A stretch of 64,000 bases of DNA from Paramoeba atlantica. Taxonomy: Eukaryota; Discosea. The notes beneath the pieces are model-generated. The model saw only the letters and a program-made list of their open reading frames with translations. It did not search any database and was not told the DNA's origin. Positions 11,301 through 20,919 of this stretch are shown one piece after another. Each line of letters begins with the position of its first letter. Positions within the stretch are counted from its first letter, which is position 1. Location: NCBI GenBank assembly GCA_977017575.1, contig CDRNVI010000044.1:248001-312000 (forward strand), in the 5' to 3' direction. The position numbers and the translations under genes were made by a program.

Positions 11301-14300
11301 GGTTTTCTTGTTTTCTGAAGCTTTTGTTATTTCGCATTGAAAAAACTAATGCTGCAAATAGGACTGAGCTAAGCAATCTCGCCGAAACAATGAAATCTAT
11401 TTGTGCTACAGTAAGGGCGAGCTTTTCAGGCCAACGTGATCTACTTCCCTTTCTTAATCCTGTGTCAGAGGGACACATGTCGAATAAACTCTTGTATGAT
11501 GTAAGCAGGAAAGGGTTGCGAAAACATCGGAATAGTTGTTTGATGTTCTTCATGCTGTGTGCAATTGATTACACCTCCAATACGGTGCTCGATGCTGCGC
11601 AGGTGCTAAATGAATGGAACGAGCAAGACTCAGATGAAGCAAACACAACTACTGGCGAAACGTTTTCTTTTGACTTCCTCGTTGCAACATTTATGTATTT
11701 TTTTCTCGAGCATCAGCTCCAGACCGATAAAAAGGTGTTAGAGGCATCAGAAGCTAGTCTTGAGCCATTACTGCAACTGTTGTTTAAAATGTCTGGTGAA
11801 GCTTCCGCTGAAGCCTCGCCATTCAACGAAAGTCATTGGCTTCATGATTTGCGTCAGAAAATGACTCGAGGATCCTTCTTACTCTACGTCAAGTACAACA
11901 CAATCTTGGAAAAACTTTTTTGTTCTTGGCTTATTCGTCTACTTCACTCTCTTGATCGTGGTAAATCTGTTTGTGATGGACTTCATTTTTTGTGTGCTTT
12001 GCTGTCTTCCCACTGGGATGGGGCCCTAACTGATACTTCGAGAAGCAATCAGCTTTGTCCAGCCCGCGGCGCAGTTTGCGGTCTTATGCAATTGGTATCG
12101 GAACATCTTCTGAAAGATTTGCAACGCTTTCTCGTAGAGCCGAAAAGACATGAAATTGTTGAAGATATTCAAGTGACAACTTTGGAAGTTCGTGTGTTCG
12201 GTCGGTGTGCGTTCGGGAGTATGTGGCCCAAAGATAGTTTCTCAATTATATCAAAGATTGGGCTTCTTTCAATAAATTCGAGCTTGTTTAGCGAAGTGGT
12301 TCAAGCAACGCATAAACGTCTTGAATTTATCCGCACTGTGCAAGAAAATGATGCCACAGAGAATGAGTATGATGATCATATCTCTCTAGATCTTTCGTGC
12401 GCTATTTCTCACTTGAAAGACATCTTATGTCTTTGTTCACAAGGGAATCTGCCAGTTGAAAACGTGAACTACATATTATCCAGTGAGCACGGCTGGATAA
12501 GTCCTGCGTGCATCTCTAGTCGTAATCTTGTGAACTTCTTTTCGCACCTACTGATTTTACATCTGCAATACCCTGACAATATGACTGATACTGTCTTAAA
12601 GAATTTTCTCGCGAAGTACGATCCATCTGTTCAGACCGAAATATACTCTTCGATTCTTGACTTGCTTGTGCTTGCTTCAGGGATATCTAAAACAAGCACT
12701 GAGTACACTGTCACCCCCAAGCTGCATAAAAAAGAAATTGGTCTTGTTGATCGCAAATCAGAAGAAGTCGTTTATTTCACAGTAACGTGCCTTCGGTCTC
12801 TTCTACCACTACAAAATCAATTAACCGTGAATAGCATGAAGATGCTTTATCTTTCCACAACACGTGCGTTACCACTAATGGGTATTCATTCTACAACACT
12901 AAGTCAAACAATTCTTGCGATATGTTCATTGTCCGCAATTTTTGAAGCGTCGAGTATTATGATGAATCGATTTGATCCTGAGCTTCATGAGTCAGCATTC
13001 AATCTTTTGTCTCTTGCCATGCAACCCAAGCAATCTGAACTTAATGGAGAGGACAGTAACGGAGCGATAAATGAGAAAGAAATATGGACTTCCACCACTG
13101 AAAATGCGTTTTGGGAATTAATTAGTGTTGTACACGCGAAACTAAATGAATCCATCGGAAAAGCCGTGGACAAAACCGAAGTTGACGCTTTCCCAGAGTT
13201 AGCACTGCGCGTGTTATCCCTTTTAGAGAAGGCCTTTTACACTTTTTCTGAAAAATGCGAGCCATCTGTCGCGCCATCCACATTGGAAATTACTCGGACA
13301 AGTAATGTAACAACTGACATGCTAACCGCGGTTCAAGATTTGATTTCTCAGGATACAAAAATCAAATTTCGAAAGTGCTACATTCCGCTTCTTTCATCTT
13401 TAATGTTAACAAGTGCTTCTATTCTAGCTAATACCAGGGACCCTCTTCGCTTAAAACTTACTAGAGCTTATCTGAAAATATTTTCATCCGTGGAGCTTTG
13501 TGATCTGTGTGCAATTAATGTCGAACTGGCGCAGGCATGTAGTCTTGCTCTTAACATTACTGGATCATATGCATTCAACACAGCGATTTTAGCAAGCGAG
13601 CGTAGCATATGCCCACTTCTTGTTTTTCAGTCATTTGGAGCTTATCATGATGATTCAACTATAGTAAAAGAGCGTCACGACTTTTTCAAATTAGTTCAGC
13701 GGCTTGAAAGTCGAATTCTTTTGAAAAGTATTGTTCGTTCTTTGCACATCATACTTGCGCTATTCTCCAAAGGGGACAATACTGTCTCTATCGAAAATTG
13801 TCATCTTCATCAAGCCATATTTCTTATTTCCCTACTAAAGCAAACCATTGAGAAATCGGATTCCGAAACTGTAACATCTCTCAAGTTAACCAATCTTGTT
13901 CAACCACTATTCCATAGTGTAATACAAATCGCGGCAAGCATGCCCATAAGCGACTTGGAGTTTGAAGAGTGTGTCAAAATTTCGAATAGTATGTACTCGA
14001 AACTCAAGCAGAGTCTTATAAATGCTTTTGTCGCCACAATGGCCAAAGGTACTGCTCTGCATAACGAGGCTTTTCTACGCGAAACGCTCATCATGCACTG
14101 TTTCGCGCTTGATCGTCGATCAGAACCTGGTGCAAGAGATACGAATAGTGCAGCAGTATCTTCCGGGGTAGGTGACACAGTAATGAGTGAGCAACAACAC
14201 GAATTTACTGTAGCGAATTTAAGACGTGTCCAAATGGGATTAGATCTCATATATGCCATTCTACAGAAATTTCAGGATGTTTCCACAACGTTTCTGGTGC

Positions 14301-15109
14301 CCTACTTGCAAACAATTTCATCATTTCTTAAGTCGACACAGATTGAGAATAGCTGGCTATGGTCATGTATCTCGGATCTCTTTTCTTTGAAATCAAGCGA
14401 TCAAAAAAGAAAAAGGGCCCTTATCGAGTCAGAAGATGAGGATATTCGTTCACAGATGGCTTTCTTTTCTCAGTCCCACTATCAAAGTGTATATCTTGCA
14501 TTACAGTGTGTTATTTCTTGCGCCCAAATTCTACGTCGCTTGTCGCAAACGGAGAGCGGAGGAGAATATCTTGCAGATACAAACCCAGAACTACATTCCG
14601 ACCTTAGCACAGCGTTGATTCACCATATTATGAATCCTGCATGGCATCTTAGCTTTATTTTGAAGTATCTGAAAGGGGTGCCACATGACAGCGTGAAATT
14701 ACGATTCCTGCGAAAGCTTGAGAATGGGTTTTCCACGGAATTATCGGAACACATAGTTCCCGCGCTGGATCAGATGGCACTTTGTTCGGGACACGGCAAA
14801 GCCGAGATATGGCGTGAGCTTCAGAATAGTCTTTTGAAAATAGCCTCCAATAGCGTACAAGAATATCAGACATTTTCTCCTTCACTGAGGGATTTGTGCA
14901 GGATCGCCGTTCAGCGAACTGTGCTGCGTGTTGTTGATAATATCTACCAATTTGTCGGCGAAGAAATGGGCGTTCTTCTCCGCGATCTTCTAAATCCAAT
15001 TACAAATATAATGGAGCAATCGGATCCTCTCGTTGTAACACAAGCTCGACAACTACTCCGCAGTGTTCAAAAGTCCACTGGACAATCTCTCGAAGGCTTC
15101 CTTAGTTGA
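8399..15109 (+). CDS. UTP10: UTP10/HEATR1-like U3 snoRNP (small-subunit processome) protein
   Basis: A giant helical-repeat protein of 2,236 residues, comparable to human HEATR1. The N-terminus aligns by eye with HEATR1: an MTTDLQKQL start, then an IHDIGIRGLRGLTELD segment, then LRCALPYSQHILFARLIQLL, which matches the VLPYHETRIFVRVIQLL region. The C-terminus has the acidic ESEDEDIRSQMAFFSQ stretch and a BP28CT-type end. UTP10 is part of the t-UTP/UtpA subcomplex that loads on nascent pre-rRNA in the nucleolus and promotes 18S processing. I place the start at the ATG at 8399 because the open frame upstream begins with GTG and the ATG fits the family N-terminus. There is no intron across 6.7 kb. 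The stop is TGA. Confidence 0.88.
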   Translation: MTTDLQKQLLSMGGSLPNKAKPLRRCASFLFADNDASAMSPEQIHDIGIRGLRGLTELDRRFARYESILFTADSIQVDRSVLSTEIENVINNNLRSLLVMCSQHFLKTPVSYVLEYIIRIFDAHKYNTEDLLRCALPYSQHILFARLIQLLPLRSIPLWGFLEKNARTGTPVPQRSLIEHINKNEGALLFVNRMIRDSLQHNALGKSATVFWTEISIMLCERDPNERLLRIMLPLVYTGIQGEHYELSSAALLIMIAVNQIVSLNNDVFEDSCRSICESMERIAEYGTRMEEQKNSVCLYFGTLLSLVSARVNPTAASWAQNFWKDIPWSASTPASGSVFSVFLFHNVMQHEALRAKFYRVLKTVLQYSSLTDTTTSTVLMYFLRVGILRLDTVESEEPAHIMTVTLLHNTISLLEASEPVCDMPPQNPAYINLLKTLRARNTTVFDAFVSKAFKEISLEKALSIANALSHAFGDDPRYASISQESAKIPLIWVLEHPNWDLRLASVSVIMQKWKTAANDSQRDVALSLLVNFMYLSFDDEDGAGFMAKLLIEIKSILTAILNNGPDVENVDKVLKGLSCCLSQVESDVVSTTEEPWCSLLATMESVLAEISKNSFSKSESENCDRIRTQKLLLALRINAIKWKDSLLATKADTKNEIFASRLDLDSLNYFSSHLLQALSIEKSWVSTGILKNLQEVVQEAVTSNQEQEMCSNNVLLALILLATALMTNVPDFQKQFECLLSFLRRGFSQLTSLNPHEIRVEPDLSVGLLRCITYGARSHSAKSYAVRLYQNSVYLLLHMIHIGISKDISRKENLMVFDYLALVWHSNFSTESMWISGKGSCPLNIPGKATCFLSDVLTQAREIRAVMLGLSYVLDQEPNKTGPIYLNIEYAVPTFVALYRLQTQPEFYKVVSKASRLSFVEDSSFSKSSVAALKILLTKYAYGLNPTVSAGDKILNDDVDSIMLSSGFSCFLKLLLFRIEKTNAANRTELSNLAETMKSICATVRASFSGQRDLLPFLNPVSEGHMSNKLLYDVSRKGLRKHRNSCLMFFMLCAIDYTSNTVLDAAQVLNEWNEQDSDEANTTTGETFSFDFLVATFMYFFLEHQLQTDKKVLEASEASLEPLLQLLFKMSGEASAEASPFNESHWLHDLRQKMTRGSFLLYVKYNTILEKLFCSWLIRLLHSLDRGKSVCDGLHFLCALLSSHWDGALTDTSRSNQLCPARGAVCGLMQLVSEHLLKDLQRFLVEPKRHEIVEDIQVTTLEVRVFGRCAFGSMWPKDSFSIISKIGLLSINSSLFSEVVQATHKRLEFIRTVQENDATENEYDDHISLDLSCAISHLKDILCLCSQGNLPVENVNYILSSEHGWISPACISSRNLVNFFSHLLILHLQYPDNMTDTVLKNFLAKYDPSVQTEIYSSILDLLVLASGISKTSTEYTVTPKLHKKEIGLVDRKSEEVVYFTVTCLRSLLPLQNQLTVNSMKMLYLSTTRALPLMGIHSTTLSQTILAICSLSAIFEASSIMMNRFDPELHESAFNLLSLAMQPKQSELNGEDSNGAINEKEIWTSTTENAFWELISVVHAKLNESIGKAVDKTEVDAFPELALRVLSLLEKAFYTFSEKCEPSVAPSTLEITRTSNVTTDMLTAVQDLISQDTKIKFRKCYIPLLSSLMLTSASILANTRDPLRLKLTRAYLKIFSSVELCDLCAINVELAQACSLALNITGSYAFNTAILASERSICPLLVFQSFGAYHDDSTIVKERHDFFKLVQRLESRILLKSIVRSLHIILALFSKGDNTVSIENCHLHQAIFLISLLKQTIEKSDSETVTSLKLTNLVQPLFHSVIQIAASMPISDLEFEECVKISNSMYSKLKQSLINAFVATMAKGTALHNEAFLRETLIMHCFALDRRSEPGARDTNSAAVSSGVGDTVMSEQQHEFTVANLRRVQMGLDLIYAILQKFQDVSTTFLVPYLQTISSFLKSTQIENSWLWSCISDLFSLKSSDQKRKRALIESEDEDIRSQMAFFSQSHYQSVYLALQCVISCAQILRRLSQTESGGEYLADTNPELHSDLSTALIHHIMNPAWHLSFILKYLKGVPHDSVKLRFLRKLENGFSTELSEHIVPALDQMALCSGHGKAEIWRELQNSLLKIASNSVQEYQTFSPSLRDLCRIAVQRTVLRVVDNIYQFVGEEMGVLLRDLLNPITNIMEQSDPLVVTQARQLLRSVQKSTGQSLEGFLS

Positions 15110-15545
15110 AAAGTAGGAATTGGAGAAAGTCGAGTATTCATCGGATTGACTCGTAAACTCTGCTAGTGATTTATATTCAAGAAGTGCAACAGATTTATTT
15201 TTCTCCTTTATTTTTAGCATACAGTTTTACTTGAAGGAGTCTAATTTTTTACTAAATGATTTCACAGTGCGTATGTGAATGCTACTAGCCATGCGTACGA
15301 AAATCCTAAATCCAAAAATAGAGAAATTAAGACATTTAAATTTTAAATCATTAATTTAAAGAAGAATCAATTTACGCGTAATTAACTAATGACCTTTTAT
15401 CCATTTCTTCATTTGCCCTGGAGTTTTCTTCCTTTAATCTTGCTCCTCCCCTCATCCTTTTTACTCAATCCATCTTTTTCTACCTTCCATCTACAATTCT
15501 CTTCTCCCCCCCTCCCTCCCTCATCATGATGTACAACACACTCTA
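15110..15545 (+). promoter_or_regulatory. Spacer with long pyrimidine tract upstream of UBA4
   Basis: The first ~280 bp are AT-rich. From about 15,390 to the UBA4 ATG the plus strand is almost entirely C and T. There is no AG just before the ATG, so it does not look like a trans-splice acceptor. A similar pyrimidine tract precedes ARF1. A promoter or 5' leader role is inferred from position only. Confidence 0.35.
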
Positions 15546-16871
15546 ATGTCCACCCCTCCCCCCATCTCCCCTTCCCTCCACTCCCCCCACCTCACCGCCC
15601 CCGAGATCCAACGCTACAGCCGTCACGCCCTTCTCCCCGAGCTCGGGCCCTCCGGCGTATCCTCCGTCCTCCGCACCCACATCCTCGTCGTCGGGGCCGG
15701 AGGTCTCGGCAGTACCTGTCTGCTCTACCTCGCGGCCGGGGGCGCCGCCTCCCTCGGCATCGTCGACCCCGACACCGTTGAGCTCTCCAACCTCCAGCGT
15801 CAGGTCATCCACAGCACAGAAAACCTACAAATGTCCAAAGTCCAATCCGCGGCCCTGGCCTGTCGTCGGCTCAACCCCACGGTACCCCTGCACGAGTACC
15901 CCGTGGCCGTTGATCCCTCCAATGTGTTACCCCTCCTGCGGCCCTACGACATTATCTGTGACTGCACGGATAACGTGGGGAGCCGGTACTTGCTCAACGA
16001 CGCCTGCGGGTGGCTGGGGAAGCCCCTGGTGAGTGGGTCCGCGCTGCGGTGGGAGGGCCACGTCACGGTGTTTCACTACGCCGGGGGGCCGTGCTACCGG
16101 TGTGTGTTCCCGGAGCCCCCACCGGCGGGGGGAGGGGCTGTGGAGGGGTGTGGGGAGGTGGGGGTACTGGGGGTGGTGCCGGGGGTGATGGGGGCGGTAC
16201 AGGCGGGGGAGGTGGTGAAGGTGGCGGCGGGGTGGGGGAGGGGGGAGGTGTTGTCGGGGCGGATGGTGTATTGGAATGCGAGGTTGGGGACGATGCGGAC
16301 GGTGAGGTTGAGGGAGAGGCGGGGGGGTTGTGGGGGATGTGGGGAGGGGAGACGGAGAGGGAAGGGGGAGAGGGGGGTTCCGGTTTTTGCGTATTATGGT
16401 GAGGACTACGTGTGTGAGCGCCCCGCGTGTCTTGCGTCAGATAACTGTGTGCGCCCTTTGGAGTTGGTCGAACGTGCGGCGAATACTACTCCGAAGATTG
16501 TGGTTGTCGATGTCCGACCCGAGGTGCAGTTTAGTATGTGTTCAATTAAATGGCCAAATTTTGTGGTTAGCAATGTACCGTTTTTAAAAAATGAGTCCTT
16601 TGTGGCACAGGTGAGGTCACTTTCTGAACAACCCTGCTCTTTAGACGTTTATAACACTGCGCTACTAAAAAATGATAAATCTAATAGTAATGCTTCTCAT
16701 CATCCCAATAGTGTAAAGAAACACAATATTTACTTGATATGTCGTCGAGGCGTTGCATCAAGTCACGCTGTGACATTTTTAGCTGCCAACGGAGTTGCAA
16801 ATGTGGTTCACGTTGTAGGAGGCCTACATAGATGGAGAGAAGAAGTGGACGAAGACTTTCCTGACTATTGA
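15546..16871 (+). CDS. UBA4: UBA4/MOCS3-like E1 enzyme with rhodanese domain
   Basis: 441 residues. The adenylation domain has GAGGLG at 50-55 and the SNLQRQ arginine motif at 81-86. Zinc-binding pairs are CYRC (183/186) and CGGC (262/265). A Cys at 202 is placed like the E1-type cysteine of MOCS3, just before GVLGVVPGV. The C-terminal rhodanese domain has active-site Cys399 in LICRRGVASSHAV. The enzyme adenylates and thiocarboxylates URM1 (and MOCS2A in animals) for tRNA thiolation and molybdopterin synthesis. Base composition is split. Codons 1 to about 281, covering the adenylation domain, are very GC-rich, with C-ending then G-ending codons. The rhodanese part is AT-rich like neighbouring genes. 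The reading frame is intact across the boundary. Confidence 0.93.
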   Translation: MSTPPPISPSLHSPHLTAPEIQRYSRHALLPELGPSGVSSVLRTHILVVGAGGLGSTCLLYLAAGGAASLGIVDPDTVELSNLQRQVIHSTENLQMSKVQSAALACRRLNPTVPLHEYPVAVDPSNVLPLLRPYDIICDCTDNVGSRYLLNDACGWLGKPLVSGSALRWEGHVTVFHYAGGPCYRCVFPEPPPAGGGAVEGCGEVGVLGVVPGVMGAVQAGEVVKVAAGWGRGEVLSGRMVYWNARLGTMRTVRLRERRGGCGGCGEGRRRGKGERGVPVFAYYGEDYVCERPACLASDNCVRPLELVERAANTTPKIVVVDVRPEVQFSMCSIKWPNFVVSNVPFLKNESFVAQVRSLSEQPCSLDVYNTALLKNDKSNSNASHHPNSVKKHNIYLICRRGVASSHAVTFLAANGVANVVHVVGGLHRWREEVDEDFPDY

Positions 16872-17137
16872 CATTTGCAGTGTTGCGGTAGTGTGTATCA
16901 CAGCTTTGCAGCTTTAACACTGTCGAGTGGAGGGAGGCTAACCGGAATATCTCAAAGATTTTGTCACGGGTACAATTACCGCAGTTATTATAAAATATAG
17001 AACTATATAAAATCATCGAAATGAAATCGCAAAAAAACAGACTGATCATACATGTACATGTATATAAAATCGAATAGATAGAGATCTGATCTAAAGACTT
17101 CCTATAGGTAGGCACATGAGGTGAAAATTCTATTGGC

Positions 17138-18421
17138 ATGAATTATGATCGATATCTTACGTCGCATCATGCGACTAGACAAGAGGTGACGAGACCACGC
17201 GGTTCTGAGCTATCGATTGCACCTGAAAGTTCCTTCTATAGACTTATGCGCCAGAAGGCAACCAATTGGCCGAAATCTGAAAGATTTTTGTCTTCTCGTG
17301 AGACGCAACCTGCAACTCCAGAAACGCCCGACGATGATACCCGGGAGCTATCGCACGAAGAGAAATTGAAGAGGTCAAAAAGCGAAAATCTGTGTTTCGT
17401 CGAGATACCATGCAAAGATTGGCGAAGCCCGGTAGGTGACTTAAGGCAACTTGTTCTTAGTCTGTATGTATCACAACTGCATAATGTACTACGCGGTGTG
17501 TGGTATAGAAATGAATGGTGTGGAACTGCAGTAGCTGTAGGGCCGTACACCTATCTTACTCCGAGACATGTGATCTCTAAATGTGTAATAGGAGGAATAG
17601 AACTGCATTTACCTAGAGAAAAAGGGTCGCGAAAGTTGAGTTGCAGTCGCCAAAAAAGCGGATCAGAAATGAGTGATCAACCAGTACGTCATGTTACAAA
17701 AATCAATTCAAATATACGTCCATTCCACGGGTTGATTGACGCCGCACTCATTTATGAGACTCCTGTTCATCGAACGGAAAGAACACAAAAAGACGAGTCA
17801 ACAATGACAGATAGTGCAAATTCTGATTACCGAGCTGATAAAACAAACGACAGGTCTTTGATTCGTGGTTTTCGCTTCCTTAGAATTCAAGAGGGCATTA
17901 CGTTGGAAGATAATGACCAGATTCTCATATTATGGCTACAACCAAGCGCACAGGTATGCTTGCCCCATAGTGCCCCGCAGAAAGTTGACCTGGGAATCGA
18001 TATTGGGACTACGATAAGAAAACGTGGCAAACAGTCTCAGAGGTTAGGTAAAAGTCTTCCAGCGTCAACTCCTGAAAGTTACGATACAGAGCTCTTCGAT
18101 GGGAAGGAACTTGTCCTTTGCTACACTTCCGGGACTCTTCGTGGTTTTCACACACAGACCATGTCATTTTACGTTGACGGTGCAGAAACAAAGCCCGGGG
18201 CGTCTGGCGGATTAGCATTTTTGATGCGCACTTCTCCTCCAACACTTGTTCCGGTGGGAATTCATTTAGGTCGAAACGATGATGCCATGGGCAGTGGGCG
18301 CAATATGGCGGAGTTCCATTGTTTGGATCACATTTTACGATGCATGCCTCATCCTTTCGAAATACTACGTAGTAATGACCAACGGATTTGTAAGAAATGG
18401 GAGCGGAATGTCCGATCTTAA
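17138..18421 (+). CDS. Trypsin-like serine peptidase, family unassigned
   Basis: A 427-residue protein with the spacing of a chymotrypsin-fold peptidase. His144 lies in YTYLTPRHVI, Asp201 in LIDAALIYE and Ser356 in KPGASGGLAFL, giving a plausible His-Asp-Ser triad. About 90 residues rich in charged and polar amino acids come first and look disordered. No signal peptide or membrane segment is visible, so a cytosolic or nuclear site is likely. The long insertion between Asp and Ser (155 residues) is unusual. The GxSGG context resembles viral or HtrA-like Trypsin_2 domains more than secreted digestive trypsins, but I recognise no orthologue. Start at ATG 17138, stop TAA. Confidence 0.65.
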   Translation: MNYDRYLTSHHATRQEVTRPRGSELSIAPESSFYRLMRQKATNWPKSERFLSSRETQPATPETPDDDTRELSHEEKLKRSKSENLCFVEIPCKDWRSPVGDLRQLVLSLYVSQLHNVLRGVWYRNEWCGTAVAVGPYTYLTPRHVISKCVIGGIELHLPREKGSRKLSCSRQKSGSEMSDQPVRHVTKINSNIRPFHGLIDAALIYETPVHRTERTQKDESTMTDSANSDYRADKTNDRSLIRGFRFLRIQEGITLEDNDQILILWLQPSAQVCLPHSAPQKVDLGIDIGTTIRKRGKQSQRLGKSLPASTPESYDTELFDGKELVLCYTSGTLRGFHTQTMSFYVDGAETKPGASGGLAFLMRTSPPTLVPVGIHLGRNDDAMGSGRNMAEFHCLDHILRCMPHPFEILRSNDQRICKKWERNVRS

Positions 18422-18670
18422 AGGGTAAAACTAAAAAAATGTGTTTTTTAGCACAGAGCCTGACGTAATTAATTTCGCGGTGTAATCCATCATGATTTTA
18501 CCATAGTTACATAACTATTTACATAGTTACATAACTATTTAGTGTGCAATTGAACCTATTCGTATAAGATTGTAGGCTTCACTTCTTATTCGCGAATATT
18601 CATTCTCTTAAATCGTTAGACGTTTTTATAGGATCCTATGAGCTAGTTGAGTAAAAGGTCTTGCCTTTTG
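18422..18670. repeat. 20-bp tandem duplication in spacer
   Basis: Between the protease and the next gene, the 20-bp unit ACATAGTTACATAACTATTT occurs twice in tandem (18501-18540; the first copy starts with C). The unit itself is partly palindromic (AGTTACATAACT). Nothing else is recognised in this AT-rich spacer. Confidence 0.5.
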
Positions 18671-20650
18671 ATGTTTCGAGCACGCTATAAATCTTCGATT
18701 CGGGTGACAAGCTTGTGTATGTATGCAGGAAGGAAATGTCTTGCACAAAGACGCCAAGCACACACGTCCAACGAATCGGAAGGTTCTGCTATCGAAGTTG
18801 GTAAAAGATATAGGCCCTGCACTGCACATAATTCAACAAATTTACGGACTACTGAGATCACATCACATAGAAAATCGTTATCTTTTTTAGATATGATAAT
18901 GCCGTGGTTCTCTTCAGATACAGAGCGCTACAGTAATCCCGATCGAACAGATCAATGTTCGCCCACGCTATATCACTGGTATTCTATTTTTCAACCACAT
19001 CGTCGATTGATTCAAAACTATATAAGTTCTTTGCAAAGCAAAACTAGCGAGCCATACGCATTGATTGAGAAAGGAGAAGATGGGTCGCGTGCCGGAAGCC
19101 TTTTTTCTTTCCTCACATCTTCCTTACCCAATGTACGATATTCTTTTCTTGAGCTGCTTGGTGCTGAGCACGTTGAATCTATTTTCGCTAAGATAGAATT
19201 TTTACGAGGTGAATTCCTGAACAATGTAATTCTGGACAAGGACCTGGATGGAAAGGTACGCCATGATCTTTACTCACGACTCATCGAAGTATCGTTCGTA
19301 GCCCTCTGTAGTTTAGCAGGGTCGGAAAGTGTATCGTTAAATACTTTTAAAGGACCAAAAACTGATTCGACGCGAAAAACACCTCTTTCCGGACATTACA
19401 AGCGAATTCAGGAGACATCGCGTGCGCACCAGAAGAGAGTTCTTAGAGGAGCTACGCAACTTCTCCATGACGCGCTGCAGAGTGATTTCGCAACACATAA
19501 GGTTTGGTTGTGTTATTTTGCTCTGTGGACCGAAATTGAGCATGATACGCGAAATTACGAGACGTTTTGGTTTTGGGTACGGAAATATTTAGAATGGTTA
19601 CAGCCAATTCGAACAGAGAAGAATGAAACAGGTAATGGCTCCATTACTTGCAACAAAACAGAAGGAATCAAGAGTATTTCTTCTGCGGGTTCAAAAGCGG
19701 CATCGGTGCACAGCGAACGTGAAATATTTCATAGTGATGTTTCTGCTTTACTTTGCTTGTGGTGTGGGGCGCGCAAACCTCACGATAGTTTATTCGACAA
19801 TAAAAATATTGTTCAGCTTTGGTTTCAGCTATTCCCAGGGCGCATTCACGAGCTGCAATCGTGCGAATTCCGTCCCACTCTTTCAGCCTATGCAGCCGCG
19901 TTACACGCCGTAGGTACTTCTGCAGATGGTGGATTTCGGAGCGCTTTGATATCGAAAATAAATGCTAGCATGTCGCAAAGAGAGTTTTTATGCTCATCTT
20001 GGTCAATTATTCTTACACTACTTTCTTCCCTCACTCCCGAAGATGCAACTCAAGTAGTTTATTCTAAAATTCAGAATGAGCATTTGGATAAAGTAAGTTT
20101 GAGGGAGAAAACTGAGGGTGAGAGTCATAGTCAAGAAGATTCCAAGCAGGATCATAGCCGGTTTCTACGCTTTCCTGTGCTGTATTCGCTTCTTCACGTT
20201 TATGTATTGCACCGCCGAACTACGGAGGCTGAAGCGCTATTCTTACGTCATGTTGCGCCCCAAGAGCACGTAGTATGTTCCACCTTATTTTCACCTCAAC
20301 AGGTTTCCAAACTCAGTTTACTCATGCTTCGTCTCTATTCCTCTTTGCGTCCCTTTCCCGATCTCCAGACTGCACTTAATGTAAGACAAAAGTATGTCTG
20401 TTCCTCGCAAGTCAACGCGCAACACTATGTGGCTCTTCTAAACTGTGCTCGAATGGACAGTACCGCGGGGTACGCGCTCTTCATTGAAGCGTGTAGTCTA
20501 GGCATTTCGCTACCGCATGAAGGCTACGATGCGCTTTATCGATCGCTAGGGGGGATGTCTCTTGAGTCACTGGCCAGGGGCTATCTTCCTGATTATGGAG
20601 ACTATGGCCCTTCTGTATTGGACGAATATATGCACGTGCCAGGAAAATAA
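18671..20650 (+). CDS. Probable mitochondrial helical protein, unknown function
   Basis: 659 residues from ATG 18671; the open frame upstream starts with TTG, so the first ATG is preferred. The first ~33 residues (beginning MFRARYKSSIRVTS) are rich in Arg, Lys and Ser with no acidic residue, typical of a mitochondrial presequence. The rest is probably mostly helical. The C-terminal third (from about EAEALFLRHVAPQ) has spacing reminiscent of PPR/TPR-like helical repeats, but no repeat is clean enough to call. No orthologue recognised. A role in organelle RNA metabolism or translation would be a guess. Confidence 0.6.
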   Translation: MFRARYKSSIRVTSLCMYAGRKCLAQRRQAHTSNESEGSAIEVGKRYRPCTAHNSTNLRTTEITSHRKSLSFLDMIMPWFSSDTERYSNPDRTDQCSPTLYHWYSIFQPHRRLIQNYISSLQSKTSEPYALIEKGEDGSRAGSLFSFLTSSLPNVRYSFLELLGAEHVESIFAKIEFLRGEFLNNVILDKDLDGKVRHDLYSRLIEVSFVALCSLAGSESVSLNTFKGPKTDSTRKTPLSGHYKRIQETSRAHQKRVLRGATQLLHDALQSDFATHKVWLCYFALWTEIEHDTRNYETFWFWVRKYLEWLQPIRTEKNETGNGSITCNKTEGIKSISSAGSKAASVHSEREIFHSDVSALLCLWCGARKPHDSLFDNKNIVQLWFQLFPGRIHELQSCEFRPTLSAYAAALHAVGTSADGGFRSALISKINASMSQREFLCSSWSIILTLLSSLTPEDATQVVYSKIQNEHLDKVSLREKTEGESHSQEDSKQDHSRFLRFPVLYSLLHVYVLHRRTTEAEALFLRHVAPQEHVVCSTLFSPQQVSKLSLLMLRLYSSLRPFPDLQTALNVRQKYVCSSQVNAQHYVALLNCARMDSTAGYALFIEACSLGISLPHEGYDALYRSLGGMSLESLARGYLPDYGDYGPSVLDEYMHVPGK

Positions 20651-20919
20651 AGAAGAATAAGGGAGAACAAAGTGGCTTTAAAAGCGTCATTGCATGAACT
20701 ATGCTCGATCATGGCTAGGCTCGATGAATACGTAATGCCGTATTCAAATTACCCTAACTAGAATATTTCTCATGTGCACTTTTTTCATGTTATTCAATAC
20801 ATTTCTCATTAACTTTCGAACAACGAAAACCTAGAAATTTTCGGTAGCAGGGCAGTTTCGCTACGCGATAAAAAAATAAGACAAAGTTTTTGTATGGCTT
20901 TTCAATATATCCGTTATTC

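Noticed and set aside
15390-15545. Trans-splice acceptor (pyrimidine tract) before UBA4, and likewise before ARF1
   Set aside because: No AG lies between the tract and the ATG in positions expected for an acceptor, and other genes lack such tracts.
16681-17139. Minus-strand open frame of about 150 codons opposite the UBA4 3' end
   Set aside because: Antisense to the well-supported rhodanese domain and without family resemblance.
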